A stretch of 64,000 bases of DNA from assembly GCA_005408345.1 (NCBI GenBank), contig SEMN01000058.1, positions 1,698,501 through 1,762,500 of the forward strand, given 5' to 3'. Position 1 is the stretch's first letter. The number at the start of each line of letters is the position of its first letter. The position numbers were made by a program, and so were the translations under genes. This document shows positions 13,301 through 29,000 of this stretch, piece by piece. Under the pieces are notes generated by a model that was given only the letters and a program-made list of their open reading frames with translations, was not told the DNA's origin and made no database searches. This DNA is from Macquaria australasica (Eukaryota; Chordata; Actinopteri; Centrarchiformes; Percichthyidae).

Positions 13301-16300
13301 ACAGCATTTGGGTTGCGTCTCAGCAGTTTCTGTACCTGTAAGCCCACGACTAAGCGACTTCTTCATGCGTTGTTTCTCCAATTTGCTTCCAGCCAGGCTG
13401 ACCAGCTGGGCCCAAACTGCCAGCATGGGCTCAGTGAAGGGCAGGTTCTGCACACTGAAGGATACTGCAGGCATCTGAGCAAAATGACAACAAAAACAGA
13501 AAATCAGTATTTTATTGTCGAATGAACTTGTTTAAAGTAAAAGCAGAGCTGAAGTGCTAGTAGTACGTATGAGCATCAAAACACTTCCATACCGGTTTGA
13601 GATGGCTGAGCAAGCAAACCCTGCAGGTCCTCATCTCGTGAAACTGGACAGTGATGCGTCCTTTTGGGGTGATGCGAGTGACTGTTCCCTCTCCATATTC
13701 CTCATGAATAACTTGGCCTCCTAGCCTGAGGCGCCCATCAATTCCTCCAATGACTGCCAGCACTGCCATCAGACTGCCCACTCGCGGACCGTCAGAATCA
13801 GGGAAATACTCCTCCAGGAAACACTGAAATAGAGAGGAGATATTTACAATCACCATTTTGTTAGAACTGATTTCATCAATGAAGCCAGGTGTGGGTTAAC
13901 ATTTTAACATACACACACAATTAAATCCATAATACTGCAATAATTCTTACTGCTTCAGACTGGCAGCCTGCCATAACATCTCCAATGGAGCTCAGCTGAG
14001 CATTGATGTAATCATTTATCATGCTGTTCCACTGGCCAAGAGAGTGCAGAGTGCGCAGGACAGCAACAATCTCCTCAGCCAGCGTGCTGCTGTGAGTGGC
14101 TGTAAGAGACGCCTGAGGGCGAGACTTCCTCCTTCGCAGGGAACCCTCTGCAGAGGAAGTAGGAATTTAAAAATACATATTATAAAAATATAAACAGATT
14201 TCCACTAAGAGCCTGAGTATGACTGATCACCATACCTCTGAGAAGTGGCAGGTCTGAGGAGCAGGTGCTTAGTAGGCTTCCCAAGAAGTTGAACAACTTC
14301 TCCACCAGGAACTTCATGTCCTGAGAGCGCTCTGTCTTGTCCCATGAGGGCAAGACTGCCTGCAGGAGACGTAGTGCCAGTATCTGGAAACACACAGGGT
14401 GCACAAGATAAGTGTTTACTCTCACAAAAGTTGGTTTCCATCCAGAAATGTTTGGCAAAATAGACAATACCTCCTGTTTTTTTCAGCCTACTTTTTTTTG
14501 CACAGTTGGTCAAATGCTGTCTATTCTGACAAATCTGGCAACTTTAAGGTCTCTTCACTGGATTTTAACAGCTGGATGGCTTGTGCTTTTTAGTACCTCC
14601 AATACTGCTGAACGTTCAAATAACTTATGAATACGCCTCCCACAACAAACAAGTCCACTTCTCTGAAGTTCTTCCTCATAACATATTTTCCTACATATCC
14701 CCTATAATAACATATGTCAAAAAGCATTCAGGAAACTGCATCATCAACAGCACGAGGAGCACATCTGACATTATTAGCCCACCTGTCTCTGCAGAGTAAT
14801 GGCATTGAAGGACTGGTGTCCCTCAACAATTCGGATGAGCAGGCTAATCCATGCAGAGGTGCTGAGCGTGCTGCACATCTGGGGCATGAGAGCGATGCTG
14901 CGTATGAAGCCTAGTGTACTCCAGCTTCTGTGCTGCTCCCGAGAGACCAGCCTGTGGGAGTGACAGCCTGACAACAAACAAACATAGGTCTGTTTAGAAT
15001 AAGATAATACCCAACAACTTGTAAAAAGATTAAATGCTCTTTATCAACATGGCGGTTCAGCTACCTGACTTGTCGTTAGCTCCACTTTCCACAAGCATCC
15101 TCAGTAGCCCACAGAGGGTCCGTGTAGCATCTGTTTGCAACACCTCTGCATAGATCCCAGCTGACAGAGACAGCGTCTTCAGCAGGTTGACTGTGCTGGT
15201 TAACATCATAGCTGTCGGGTGGCTGCTCTTCTCCATCAGCTCACCTTCTGTAATGAAGAGAGGAGATTGGAAATGTCATTATTCAAACCTCACACTTTGC
15301 TTGTAGCTGTGGTGATTTGTACTGAGGCAGTATTGTGAACTGACCTGTGTCATCCTCTGTGTCTGAGTCCTCAGTCGGGGGCTGGGCAGCTGGTGGTGGC
15401 TCTGCCAGTTTAAGGTCATATTTGCCCTCTTTGCCCATCCTGTAGGAGTTGGTGCTGCTAGTATCCCACTGGACCCTGATCCAGCCGTCCTCACCGAGCT
15501 CCCCAATGACCCGACCGAGACCTGGTGCTGGACCGTCCTGGACAGAGCATGCACAGGGTCAAACACTAAACACCAGGCTTTTCTTCCCTGCTTTAGTTAG
15601 TAATTACAAAGCAGACGTCAAAGTGAGTGTGAAATTGATTCAGGTACCTGATCTCCCCATTTCCAGTCAACTCCCCTCATAACCCTGGTGCCTATCTTCA
15701 TCATGGCAGCCAGCTCAGGGCCGGAGGCAGGTAGAGGGGTGGGGGAAGCCTCCTTTCTGGACTCCTCCAAGACTGTGGCTGAGCCTCCGAGTGCACATAA
15801 ACTCAGGTCGTCCTCACTGCTGTCTGTGCTGGGCCCTGGAGATCCAACAATAGAAGAGACATCAAACACCTCCATCCATAAATTTGTACAGATGCCCTTC
15901 TGCTTCTTTTCTGGCTAGCCTGTGTGCATTTGACTGGGCAGTACTCACCTATGAGCCGGAGTATACTCTGCGTGAGGGCCAAAATGCCAGAATTTAGCAA
16001 GAGACTGAGGCTGTTGGACCCATGTTTGAGGGACAGCATGTGTACCATGGACAGAAGGAAGCGGGCTTGCGGAATGGTGCCAAGACTTGGTCCCGCTGGA
16101 TTCTCATTGGTGATGGTCTGCAAGGGTACGGGCTGCACACCTGCTTACAAGAACAGATAAGTTAAGTTTGTGTGTATAACAGGTCTAAAATGATATTACA
16201 CTGGCACCAGTTTCATTTTCGGAGACGAACCAGCCGTATAACCGCGCCACTCACCGAGCTCTTTGAAGCGGGCGCTGGCCTCGAGCAGGATGTTGCGAAC

Positions 16301-19300
16301 ATTATGGATGGCCCAGGAATACAGCTTGCCGAAGGTCACCTCCAAAAGCATACGGTTAAAGGGAGGGATCAGATCCACGTCCTTCAGGCAGTCAGACAGG
16401 GGCTCTCTGAAAGGGAGAGGTCAAACATTAGAAGGCTTAATACCTGACCATGACACTGTGCCTAAAACAGATGCCATCATTACATCATTAGGGGTTTTTA
16501 CTTTAGCAGTCACACAAAATCACATGACCTGATTTCATTGCATGATATGAATGCATGATATCCATTGAATGATCATACTTTACGGACTATGATATAAATT
16601 CATTCCACAAGATTCAGAGATTTCTTATGGTCTTTTTTACCCTAGATCCAAAACTGTTGACTTACCCAATGTTGGTCCCTTCTGGTATGACCCTTTGCCA
16701 GCCACAAAGCATTGCATATTGCACAGACGGCAGCAGGAAGCTTTTGGAGGCCAACTTCAGCATGGTGTCGATGCCCTCGAGTCTCACCTCAGCCCTCTCC
16801 AGCTACAAGGAAACAGTTAACATCAGTCATGCCTTTTCACCTCTTTACGTGTTAAGAGTAAATTATATACATCTTGTTGTCCCTTTATTTGCTTTCTACT
16901 TCGTCACACTGACTATTTGTGAAGTCAGTGAGGATCTGTTGTTTACAATCACCTGTTTGAGAAGGCACTTCCTCATCTTCTCTACATCCAGGGGCTCCTC
17001 TTTCAGTGCAAACTCCACTATGGTGGCCATAAGGCTGGACTGAGAAAAGACACCCTGAACACTGTGTTTCAGCCAGCGGTACTTCTGGACATTGGCCACA
17101 GTGTTTAGAAGCGGGTGCCACTTGTCCTGCTGTAAAGTAAAAAAAAAAAACAATACAGGAATGTCAAACTGTACGGCCATAACCACTGTGTTGTCTGCAT
17201 TTTGACTAGACATGCAGCGGTGTGTTAAGTGCAGTGTAAGAAAACTTATGTACCATATATACATGGGCTAAACCCTTCACCCGTAAGAAAATTTGTTAGA
17301 CTGTGTCTTAAGCACAAAGGTTATTAGTTATTTTCATTTTCCGACAGAAGATAAACTGGATGTGATTCAATACCAGTCTGCATCGCCACGAGGCCTAATG
17401 TATGTTTATAATGGCCAACAGACCATTGAGAAGAAGATAGTTTTAAGATTATAAAACAAAAAAGGGGGAACTTATTCATTTTTTTATCTTGTGAAATGTT
17501 GCAATAATTAAGCCCCATTAAACTACCTTGGATGTCCTGCTAGTGGGTGATTTCCTGTCAGCAGGTGTGGGGCTGATATGGACATTTAGTTCCTCTTCAT
17601 TGGTCCCTTCATTCTCCAGCTTTGGCTCTTCTATGTCAGCAGACTCTGACTTCTTAGGCACTAAAAAACAAAACACAATTAAATGAAGAAATAGGTTGTA
17701 TGTGAAGAAAATAAAACCCTTTCACTGCATAGTAGGTTTTGAATAACCCACCTCTTTTTTTCCTGCGGTCCCTGATGAGTTTCTGGGTGATCCTCCTCCA
17801 GCGGGGCTGAGAGCTCAGCAGCTTCAATTTGGATACTATAGACAGGTCGTTGCTCACAGCTGGACGCAGCTCATTAAACAGGAAGCGCAGACGCTCAATG
17901 ACAGGAGCACAAACCTCCTTGTAAGAGCGACCTTGTTCCTGATGGGTCTAAAATTAGTAGGATGAAACACGTTATTAAAAGCCCCATTCCTCTTTGTCTC
18001 TCCTTTGTATCACAAATTACCTCCTCTGAGGAATTAATAAGTTCTTGTGTTTTGTTATCATGATGCATATCTATTATAGCACACAAATTCGAGCAATAAT
18101 CATACCTTGATTAAAGAACACTTTGCCTGGTAGACCATGCGGCACACGTCAATCACAGATTTAGGGAGGGACCTCTGTTTCCCTTGGTCCACACCCAAGG
18201 CACAATGACTGACAAGTGAAAGAGCAATGTGACCTGTGACAGGAAGAGATTTCACATTCAGATGTGAAGAGTTGCTTATAAAAGTGCTGGAGATTGTGGA
18301 ATTGCAAAAAGGAAAGATTTCAAATGCATCTTTGCATAACCGAAAACAATGAAAAGCCCGTTTCAATGGCAAAGGGAGCCAAAATTAGCTCTTAATTCCT
18401 CCTCAAACAGTCTGTCTGAGACCAGTTGCTAGGTTACCGAGGTCTTGATGTTTGAGCAGGCAGCAGAGCAGAAGGCGGCCAACTTCCTCCACAGGGTGCT
18501 CCGGTGGGAAGGTGATGGGTGTAATAAGATGGTACTGCTTACAGCAACGCTCTATTTGGCATAGGAAGTCCTATAATGTAACAACAAAAACAAAGCGTGA
18601 AAGCGTGACTACATCCTGCAGCTTCACGGCTACTGTGTAGCCATGCGGTTTGGTCTTGTGTCATTGTAGTCAGGCCTGTACCTTCACAGTGTGGTCCTGA
18701 GTGTTGTTGTCAGCAATGGCCTGCAGGAAAGGCTGTGCGTGGTCGCTGAGGGTTATTCTTCTGGAGTAGAGTTTGGCCTTGTCTGGAGTGGTTGTACCCA
18801 GGGAGCTGCAGTGGTCTTCATCCTTCTCTTCATTGTAGTTATAGTGGATCTGACTGGTCTGCAAGCCACCAGAGAATATGGAGGACTGGAGCCATTCTGT
18901 GCAAAGAGATATACAACTGCTGTTAAAACTGAAAGCAATTAAAACGCAGAGTTTGGAAAAGATACATCTTGATTTTCAAACCAAGTTGCTTTAAAATCAC
19001 TGAACCCACTGGCACATTCGATCTCCATGGGGGACAGGGGTGTGCCCTTTGCCAGGTAGGAGGCATGGAGACCCAGCAGCAGCCCCAGGTTCCTCTCTGT
19101 GTCAATAAGCGGGGACGAGAGACTGCTGAGGTCTGGAGTGGTGATTGTCTCCTGGTTAGGCTGTGAATGATAGAACATGAAAATATCAAAGACTAGAACC
19201 AATTATGAAGAATGAAATTAATTTAGATTTAGGGATTTGGGATAGTTGGTACCTCCATATACTGGCCAACACAGAAAGCCTGCATTGACTCCCTGGTGTC

Positions 19301-22300
19301 CTCAAACTGCAGAGCAGCTTCCAAAGCAACCACTGGGTCCTCTCCTGCAAACTGGGCTGTAAAAGCAGAAGAGAAACAAATGCAATGAGATTCTTTCTTT
19401 CTGAAGCAAATAAAGGTCTTTGTTCACATTTATTCTGACTAATTAGGACAGATCTCATTCCAAAACTGTATTTTTTAACATTACCGAGGATACTGTTTCC
19501 TGCTAGCGACTGGGACTGAGCCTGGAAGTCCTTGATGTCATAGACCTTTCCGTCAATGACTGTCCAGAAGCCACCATCTTTGTTGTGGTTCTCCAGGTCA
19601 GCCTTGCGAATGAGGGAAACCTCCTCATTGTTCTTGGAACTTTGCCCTGTGAAGAACGATCCTGCCACAGCAGAAAAAGAGCTAGTTACATTCTAAACCA
19701 CAACGCAGCAAATAGCTCCTAATCTCCACCTCAAGGATTAGGATTCTAATAATTTCACATCAGTGACTTTGTAAGACACAATTGGTGTTATACCCATAAT
19801 GCCTGGCCAGGCCAGATCCTCATTATCGTCCCTCTCATGTCCTGGGGCCAGGTGGTTGAAACGGTCGAGATGCTCCAGGAGTCCAGCCAGGAGAGGGATA
19901 GAACCAGTCTCCTGCATTAGACCTGCATCAATGGTGAGGAGGAGGACGATGGACACAACCAACTCAGGCAGTAGCACTCCTATTGAAGAAGAAACAGTGA
20001 GGCAATCCATAACTGTCCCACAAGTTCCTTAAAAGGTATGCATGCAATTCATGCTGCACATAAACACTTTTGAGAGAGGGATTACCAGTTAGATCTCCTT
20101 CAATAACACGAGAGACTTCAGCAAAGTGGCGACGACCAGTAGAGGCAATACTTGTTGCCACTGGGAGGATGTCTCCAATGTGAGTACACAGCAGGGCGAT
20201 GTACTTTTTCAACAGGGAACCAACACCAAGAAGCTCAGGATCTGTAAAAACAGCAGAGAGATCTATTACTACCCATCTACAGCTCATTTTCAAACTGGAT
20301 AGCTAGTTCATCCTATCTGGACGACTAGAGAAAAACATTTGGTTTGAAGTACACGACTCACTGTATCCATTAACATTCTCTGTGCCGTTGACACCCAGGT
20401 AGAGCTTGCTGACCAGCAGCCTCTGGAAGCGCAGCAGCAGGTCCAGAGACGCAGAGCGTTCCTTGCTGACGTGCTCGGCCTCTAAATAGTTGGAGATACG
20501 CCGAGCAACATCCTTCAGCCTCGCGATGGTCTGGGAGGCGATGTTCCTGCACAAAGCAAATGTGTAAATCTGTTAGCAGATTACTCTGTATAGTGGCACA
20601 GGTGTAGCATGATTCAGGCAAAGAGCGGGTACCTCAACAGCTGCTGCACAAGCTGCACCAGAGGCAGGCTTTGCTTCCCCGCTGACTCGTAGATGCCCGT
20701 GTTGATGAGGTCTTTGTCCAGCATGGCACGACAACGGTGCATGGTGGAAGCATTCGCCTCCTGCTCATCAATCTCCTTCTCTTTCTGAGCCTCCTTCTTG
20801 GCTTCAATGTCCTGTCATGAAAAACATTACAAAGTGTGATGCTTGTATCCAAAGAGAGGCTTATTTCTTGATTGCAGTGGATTTCAACCATCAATGTCTA
20901 ATATATGGTATTAGTTGTAGGATTTCAATAGTACACAAAGTGTGTCTAAAAGTGTCAAGAAGACATCAAATTCAATCTGTCTTAAAGTCCAAAGACAAAT
21001 CTTTATCTGTATGTTATACAAATATATGAAGCATTGTTGCCATGAATACATTATGTAAGAGAAGAGAGTAGAGTGATGAGACATGCATTTAACAGACCTG
21101 TATCTCAGCAGTGATGGCGGCATTCAGTGCAGATTCCAACCCTCCATCAGCCATTAAGCTGCTGACCAACAGGTCGATCATGAAGCGACGTCCAGGGCTC
21201 ACACTCATCTCATTTCCAGATGCTGGAGAAAAAAAAAAAAAAAATAAAACCTCAGTGTCCCCAGTCCCAACCATTTTTTCACTTCATATTAAAATGAACA
21301 GAGTTAATGGACTATTAAGTGTCCATTATTGTGTTTAATCAGTGTTAGCAGATGTTCTGATTTGCACTCACCAGCATTAGGCAGAAGTGAGGATAATGCC
21401 CTTGCCCTTTCCTCAGCAGTGGGCAGCAGCACTGACCATCCACTTTGGAGAACTGCTTGTGCAGCTGCTTGCACAGTATTGAGCACCCCAGCATTGCTAG
21501 CTAGTACTACCACCGTTTGCTTGAGGTTGTTAAGGAGCACACTGCCAAGCCCCAGTCCCAGCTCCTCTGGATCCACCTGGTTACTGATGGCTGCATGGAG
21601 CTGAGGAGGGAGGTTCAGTCCAATTAGTCTACTGTTGCAATGTTAGACATTATTGAGGCACAATTGCTGTGGTAAACTAGGCATGATAGAAGGCATGCAG
21701 ATGCCAAACTTTACTGTTAAGAAAAGCTGCTACAAGCACAAATAAATGATACATCTGTAACAAATCATCAACTGTTGACAGATTGTTGTCTACCTGGAGC
21801 CTGAGCAGGTTGAGTGTGGCGACTACCATGCACTCATTCTCCTGCGGGGGAGGCCAGTCTGAGCTGCCGTCCATCCCCTCGCTGACCTGTCGCAGGAGCA
21901 GGTCCAGCTGCTCAAAGGTCATGGGGCAAACGTCAACCACAAAGGGCACCCGCTGCCCGACAGACCACTCTGAGCACGAGGACCAGGCGAAGCTCTGAAA
22001 ACAAACAAGTGTTATGTGTTTTGGGTCTATCATTATAAGCATATAAAAATGATCAATGACACTTGTGCATTACCTGTCCTGGGCCACAGGAGATTCCCAC
22101 TATGTGTTTGGCGTTGAGCCCTGGGAGTGCTTTAGGCTGCTTCTTGTTAGAAAAGAGTGTATCAAAGTGTTGTAGCTTATCATTGCTGCCCCAACTGTGC
22201 ACCTCTCCATCGTCGGTCAGGGCTAGGCAGTGTGTAGATCCCACAGCAACATCCACAACTTTCTTTCCTGCTCGCAAACATAACAGACAATGATCAGCCT

Positions 22301-25300
22301 TTGTATTCTGAAAACTTCGGGAGACATTTTTAGATTTTGTCAACTCACCCTGTAGACTGTCCAGCAACTTGGGGTAGCGAACATGCTCATCAGTGCCATG
22401 GCCGAGGCGTTGGTTGTCTCCTTTTCCCCAGGTGTACACTTGGCCATCTTTGGTGAGGGCCACAGAAAACTGGCTGCCACAGCACACCTTCACTATGTCC
22501 AGGTCCTGCAGTTTTTCCACAAGTTTGGGTGTCTTGCAGCCATCACTGCCTCCTCGGCCCAGTTTACCATAGTCTCCGTCCCCCCAGGACCACACCTGAC
22601 CTGTGGAAACACACAGAGATGGTGAATAAAATACCAACACTTCAGTTTGGGTCATTCTGATGGATTCTATGGTCAGAAGTTAAGCCAAAAAGACTCCTGT
22701 TCTTACCATTTTCTGTCACAGCAAGTGTTTGCGCATCACCACTTCCACATGCCACATCCATCACCTTTAGTCCCTTAAGCGCTGTCACCAGCATGGGTGT
22801 GGTCTGGTCCTCACTGGAGCCTACAAACCCAGTCAGAAGACAACTCTTTTTCAGTGATAAAACAGACAAAAGATGGTATTAATCAAGCTGAATGGAGATG
22901 GAGCTTACCATGGCCCAGTCGACCGTAGTTCCCTCTGCCCCATGTGTAGAGTTCGCCATCAGCTGTAATGGCAGCACTGTACGTGCTCCCACAAGCAATT
23001 TGTACCACGTGCTTTCCTGTCTGTTTCCCATTGAAGGCTGAAATCATTGTAGGCTCTTCTAGATACCTGAAATAAAGCAAAAATGGAGATATAGCAGACT
23101 GATGCTCCTCTGACTGAATATTTCTAATCATTGTGAAAAGTAATCATTTATGTCTCAAGCATTGTTTTAGGCTTTTTTAAAGGAATTCTTAAGTGACGGA
23201 TGTTTTCATTCTTGCTTAAAATGCAGTCAGTGGCAGCTGTGGAAGCTTGTCTTTGGTGTAATAGCATAAAACATTAATACAGTGTCTGAGATTTGGGATA
23301 TAATGTAAAGTATAATTTTAGCATCTGTTTGACCAATCATTTTATTTGGCTAGATTTTTTTGAAATTGAATTTAGTGTCCTAAATGCCCAAAATGTACTT
23401 TACTGTTATGTTTGTAAATGCTACAATTGTAAAAGTCCTTTCAATCTGGAAGTACTAGAGTTTCCATATTATACAGAGTTCGTACAGCTTTTTAAGAGTC
23501 AAATTCAAGCACTTTTCAAGGACTTTCAAAAGATCCTAAACCAAACAATTCCAGACTCTTAAAGCCTTTGTCATCACATCTAAATTGTTACTATGAATGC
23601 CAAATTTTAAATTAATAGATTTTAAATATTGAAAGATTTTTGGTTGTGTAGATGAAACACCAGATTATGTTTTCCTAACCTTGAAAACATAAGGTTAATA
23701 TTAAGCATTTTCCAAACTTTCAAGACTTTTTACAAACCCTGATTATAGCTTCATATTGTATTTTAGGTGACAAGGTGGAAATTAAACTAATCAGCTAGGG
23801 TTTTCTCTGTTTGCTTACGTGGTGTCTCCATGTCCAAGGCGGCCTCCGTCACCGCAGCCCCATGAGAACACCTCCCCATTGGACGACAGGGCCAAGTAGT
23901 GCTGCCCATCAGGATGAGCTGCTAGCTTCACAATCTTTCTGGAGCTCAGACCATGGATTAGCATAGGAGCCTGCAAAAACATCATTTAGTGACTCCATCT
24001 GCAGCTGACACGGAGATGAAAGGATGACTTTTTCCTTTTGATTTTTTTCCCAGAATAAAGCTAGTTCATTAGAGAGGGCGCATAAATAAACAGAAAAGAC
24101 CAGTGCAACAGAACTTACCAGGGTTGTGCTCTTGTAGTTTTGGGTGTAGACAGCACCACTGCTGGATAGGATGAGAAATCCCTTTTCTGAACAGACAATT
24201 TGTGCAACTCCAAGGCTCGACAGGGCTTTACACTGAATGGGACCATTCACATTGGCATAAAGCTTCCAGCCCAACAGGCCCCAGGCAATCACCTCCTGCA
24301 AGGTTCCCTGGAACACAACGACACAGAGAGGGAGACACAGTCAGCCACATGGTGATTGTTTGCCATTTTGGCTGCAATTTCTCTTTTGGCAAAAATGCAT
24401 AACCATAAAATGGTTGTCCCACGATATCATAACAGTACACAGGACACAGAATGCACATCCAAGATATATCATACCAAGATACCAAGATATATATATAGCA
24501 CAAGGATGATAAAACAGGCACATAACTCGAGCAATAACTGAAGGAAGGAGTAGCGTCACTGACCTAAAAAAAAATAAGACAAGTAATCATTCAGGCAGTG
24601 CCAGTTGATTAAAAGAGCTGTCACCTTGTGTGATGTTGGGGAGTTGCAGTGCGGAGGGCTGCAGGGTGAAGCCAAGCGGTCCAGGTGAGCCATGATCACC
24701 ACAGCTGTTTGCCGAAGGTCAATAGCCAGGTCATTATCCTGAGGCAAGGTCAGGTAACGCAGGAAACTCTCATTTGGACTCAGAGGGGCTGTGAGGATCT
24801 GGAAATCACAGCAATCAACCACAAAGCACTTATTAGCTGGATTCTTACAGAACTTAATTTGATAATGTTTTGTTTGAGAGGTTTCTTGGTCTATCATTGT
24901 CCTATCTTCAAGTGATATAAAAAGAAAAAAATCCAGGTTTGGGAGAGGTATTTTTCACCTCAGCTTCCTCTTCAGGAATGGGCTCCTCCTTGCTGCTGTG
25001 TATGTTCTGAAATCGCTGCAGGAGGGGCAGCAGAGGGGCACTGGTTCCCTGGGTGGAGCGCTCGTTGTCCATCTCTCTGGTGCCACTTTCCCACAGGCGC
25101 AGCAGCAGCAGCACCGCAGACAGCAGCTGACTGGAAAAGACACAATGACAAAAAGACAAAGTGAGCAGTGAGGTAGCAGGATATCAGCATAGGCAAATAA
25201 GCAGGTATTAAGGGTATCTGGTTACCTGAGTGTGCCCCTCTGTACAGCCAGCTCCAGCAGGATGGCCAGGGCTAGGTGCTGGTCCTGAAGAGGAATGTTG

Positions 25301-25948
25301 CCTTTGGTGCTGGCACTTCCATGTACGTCACTGCTCTCAAACAAAGAAGATTAAGACATGAGAACGACAAAAGATCCTCCAACACATCTTACAATATACA
25401 AAATTAGTGAGTGGTCTGATCAGTAAATAACAAACCTGAGGAACTTGGTGGCCCTCTCAACAACTTCGAGCCACACCGATGATACTGTTCCCTCATCGAA
25501 CAGTGTAGCCTCCGGCAGGGCACGCAGGGCGTCCAGAGACTCCTGGAGAAGTTCACTGCAAAGATCTGCATCATCTCCTGTGAAACACAAACCTCTTCCG
25601 TTTTATATATGGTGGTTACATTACACTATACAGTACACAGGGTACCCTAATATCAAATGTACAATTTGCTGAGCCCGGCATGAGGGCAAAAGGAGGATTT
25701 ACAGGATTTTAGTTTACAATATATTCCCATGTTTGCCTAACCATAAAACTAAAATGCAAGTCATGCCGAGATTTGGAAATTAAAACTATTTATAAATCAC
25801 TTATTGATTCTAATATCCAGGATTTGTACATGTGTTCATTCAGCAGGTGGAGGTTGAAAAATAACAGTTACACTTCTGTTGTTCTTGCAGTGTATTCCAG
25901 GAACACAGCTAGACTGAGGACGAGAGGCTTAACTGTCTTTCTCTCTCT

Positions 25949-26015
<67 letters not shown>

Positions 26016-29000
26016 GGGGGGGCTGCTCATGTTACAGGAAGGCTACAGAGAAGAGGCCGGCTCTTTGCTTCCACCCAGTCCCTATGGACAGACAGCTCTC
26101 AACCTCACATCAGTACACGCAACAAAAAACAGCATCTCTTCTTGCCAAGAAACACACACAGCCAAAGTCATTCATTATTAGATATAATCAGACATACAGG
26201 TTTATTCATTGTATATTACTGGTACAATCAAATTCAACTCTATGGTCTTTTTTGAGGTCATGGTCTGTGGTGGTGTTGTACTGGACAGCATTATATTAAA
26301 ATGTTTGTCCACCCCTCCTTTACATACATGAAGGGGACTACATTTTAAAACCACAGTTCAATACAGTCCAACAGAACACCAACATAAACTACAGCATAAA
26401 ATGAAAATATATTCAACTCCTCTGACACAGAGATTGTCCCAAAGCAGTAGAAATGTTACCAACAAGTCTCCCGTAAACTCCTGCAGTCCTTCACCTAGCC
26501 AACACCACGAGCTAAGGCTAAAAACACAGCATTGAGAAATATGTTGGTCTGTTTACTGCAAGCAGCTTGTGACATGGTGCAACATCATTCATTAACAGCT
26601 GTCGGGCAGAGCTCCATCGCCATGACAGCAGATATCATCACCACCACTAGGGCACAAAACATCTTCACTGTCAGTATCCCTGGGGGGACATTCCTACCTG
26701 ACCTCCAGGCCCGACGCAGGAAAGCAAAGGCAAAAGAGAGAGCTGCCCTGGAGCCGACCCTGGCCAAACCTTCGACTCCTTTACTGGCTGGACGAGGGCT
26801 GATAAAAAACAAAGCAGGGATTAACTCAAGAGGCATTTGTGAGTGTGTTTAGGAGGAAAACACAGTGTGCACTCATACACCAAGCTGTAGGGTTTAACTC
26901 AAACAAACATGAACAATCTGAAACTTGGGTTCATATAAGCACATACCAGGAAGAAGCTGTACTGTAGTCTGTACATTGTAACTGCACTGGCTCAATCTAT
27001 AGTTAATTATTAGTTTTACCTCTTATTGTCAGCAGCAGGCAGCGGTGGGCTGGGGGGCGTCTTCCAGCGGACCTTGTACTTCTCTTCCATCATGCTGTGG
27101 CTGAGAGAGATGAGGTAGCGCTCCAGGATGACCAGGCGCTGGCGCAGCCGTTGGGCAGACAGGGTGCTTTTGGCCATCTGGGCCGAGAGTTTCTGCTGGT
27201 CGTCCACCAGGACCATCAAGCAGTCCTTCAACTCTGCCACATCTACACGCACAGGGAAAGGGTAACGAAAACATCATCATCCTAAACATAACGGAACCTG
27301 TGTGTCACCCATGATTGCTTCACACAGAGAAAAACATGATCATTACACTACACAAAAAGAGCTAAATTATTCAAAATATATAAATTAACCACTTGCATGT
27401 CGTTTTTTTTTTAATGCCCAGACACAACCACTGAGCTAGTAAGCCATAGGGTCATGACACAGCTGTGTTGAGTTTTTAAAGCCGTTAAAAAATATTATTT
27501 TGCTTTCGAAGATTTAAGCTTTTTCTTCTGCAATTCAAAACCAATTTCTGGCAGCAAGACTCATCTTAAAATATATGTAAAATGTATGAGTATATGCAAA
27601 ATATTGTAACTGTTCATCAGGAACCTTACACAGAGGCTTTCAGAGTGGGAAAAGAAAAAGCAATAGCACTTTGTATGACCCATTTAAAACTATGTGCACC
27701 TATGCTTTAAAAATATACATTTTACTACCCATGAAATCTCACATTTTGATTTGTCAAGCAATGCAAGAAACCTAACAGTAACATAAAGCAGATGATGCAG
27801 GACAAACAGAAACATCAAACAGTGAAAACATGTTTGCCATTTTGTAAACATTTTAATCATTTAAGCTAAAATCTGGGCTTAAAATTTTAATATTTAACTC
27901 TCGAGTTCACGCGATGCACCAGGGATTTACAAGTTATTTAAACGTATAGAAGGTTCCACCAATAAATATTATACACATTTACCTGAAGTTAGTACATTGC
28001 AATAAGTGATGAAACACCATTTTTTACATTACATCTCATTATCACACTCCAGCTCTTCAGTACACTAACAGTATGGTGTTTCAAGAAAGGGGCCTATAAC
28101 ACTTAAGCGTATTACTTGTACTACTCAATATTTTCCCCACTGGCCTTTATCACAACCAGTCCTTTGTTCTGATCTGGTTCAAGAGAAAATGCTTTATTAT
28201 GTGTCTATACAGCAGCGCTGCAGGGAAGACAAGATGGGCCAAAATAGCAGGTCTGAAATCCACTTAAGCTTTATATAAGCCAGACTGGCCTGAGGTTGTA
28301 TGAGCCACACTACAGTCAGCTGTGCTCAGCTGTCAGGACAGATATGTATCCCAGTCAGACAAAGTCTCTAACTATTATTTATTATACATTACCCATGGCT
28401 AAAAGATCTAGCATGGAAAAGAGAGGGAAAGAGAGGGAAAACACATTCACTGCTAAGAATCAGAGCAAATCTGTCATATGTTCGTGCACCATCCTGATTT
28501 CCAAACAATAGGCTGGGTCTGGGCTGAAACTGTTGAGATCAACATGTTCCAGATATCTGACCACTCAATGGAAAAGCAGGAAGTATGCTTGTTTGAACTT
28601 TAAGCATCAATGACAGAGCACTGTAGCGATCCAGTTACACTCACTGTACAATCAGACCAGGGTGATTTCCTGACTCAGTCAATACAAAAAAAAGCAGCCA
28701 AGTAGCTCTTAGCAAAGCCTGCATTCACTAGGCATGTATACCCCCCACCATCCCCCCACCTTATCTCCCACCACCATAACACTGTCCCACCCAGCCCCGC
28801 CAGTAAACACAGCTTGGGTGAGAGACACTCCCCCTGCGCTGGACCACATTATAACGCCTCCCAAGATTACACGCCGAGGGGTAAAAATAACCACTCAGAC
28901 CTACAGACTGCGAGTTGTCATTTCAGTTTCCACACCTCACGTGCCAGCAAAACATGCACCCATCAGCAGGGCCCGACAGACATGAAATTGATCAACAGAG

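Noticed and set aside
25955..26299. Frames with Cys-Val repeats
   Set aside because: They come from the (GT)n microsatellite.
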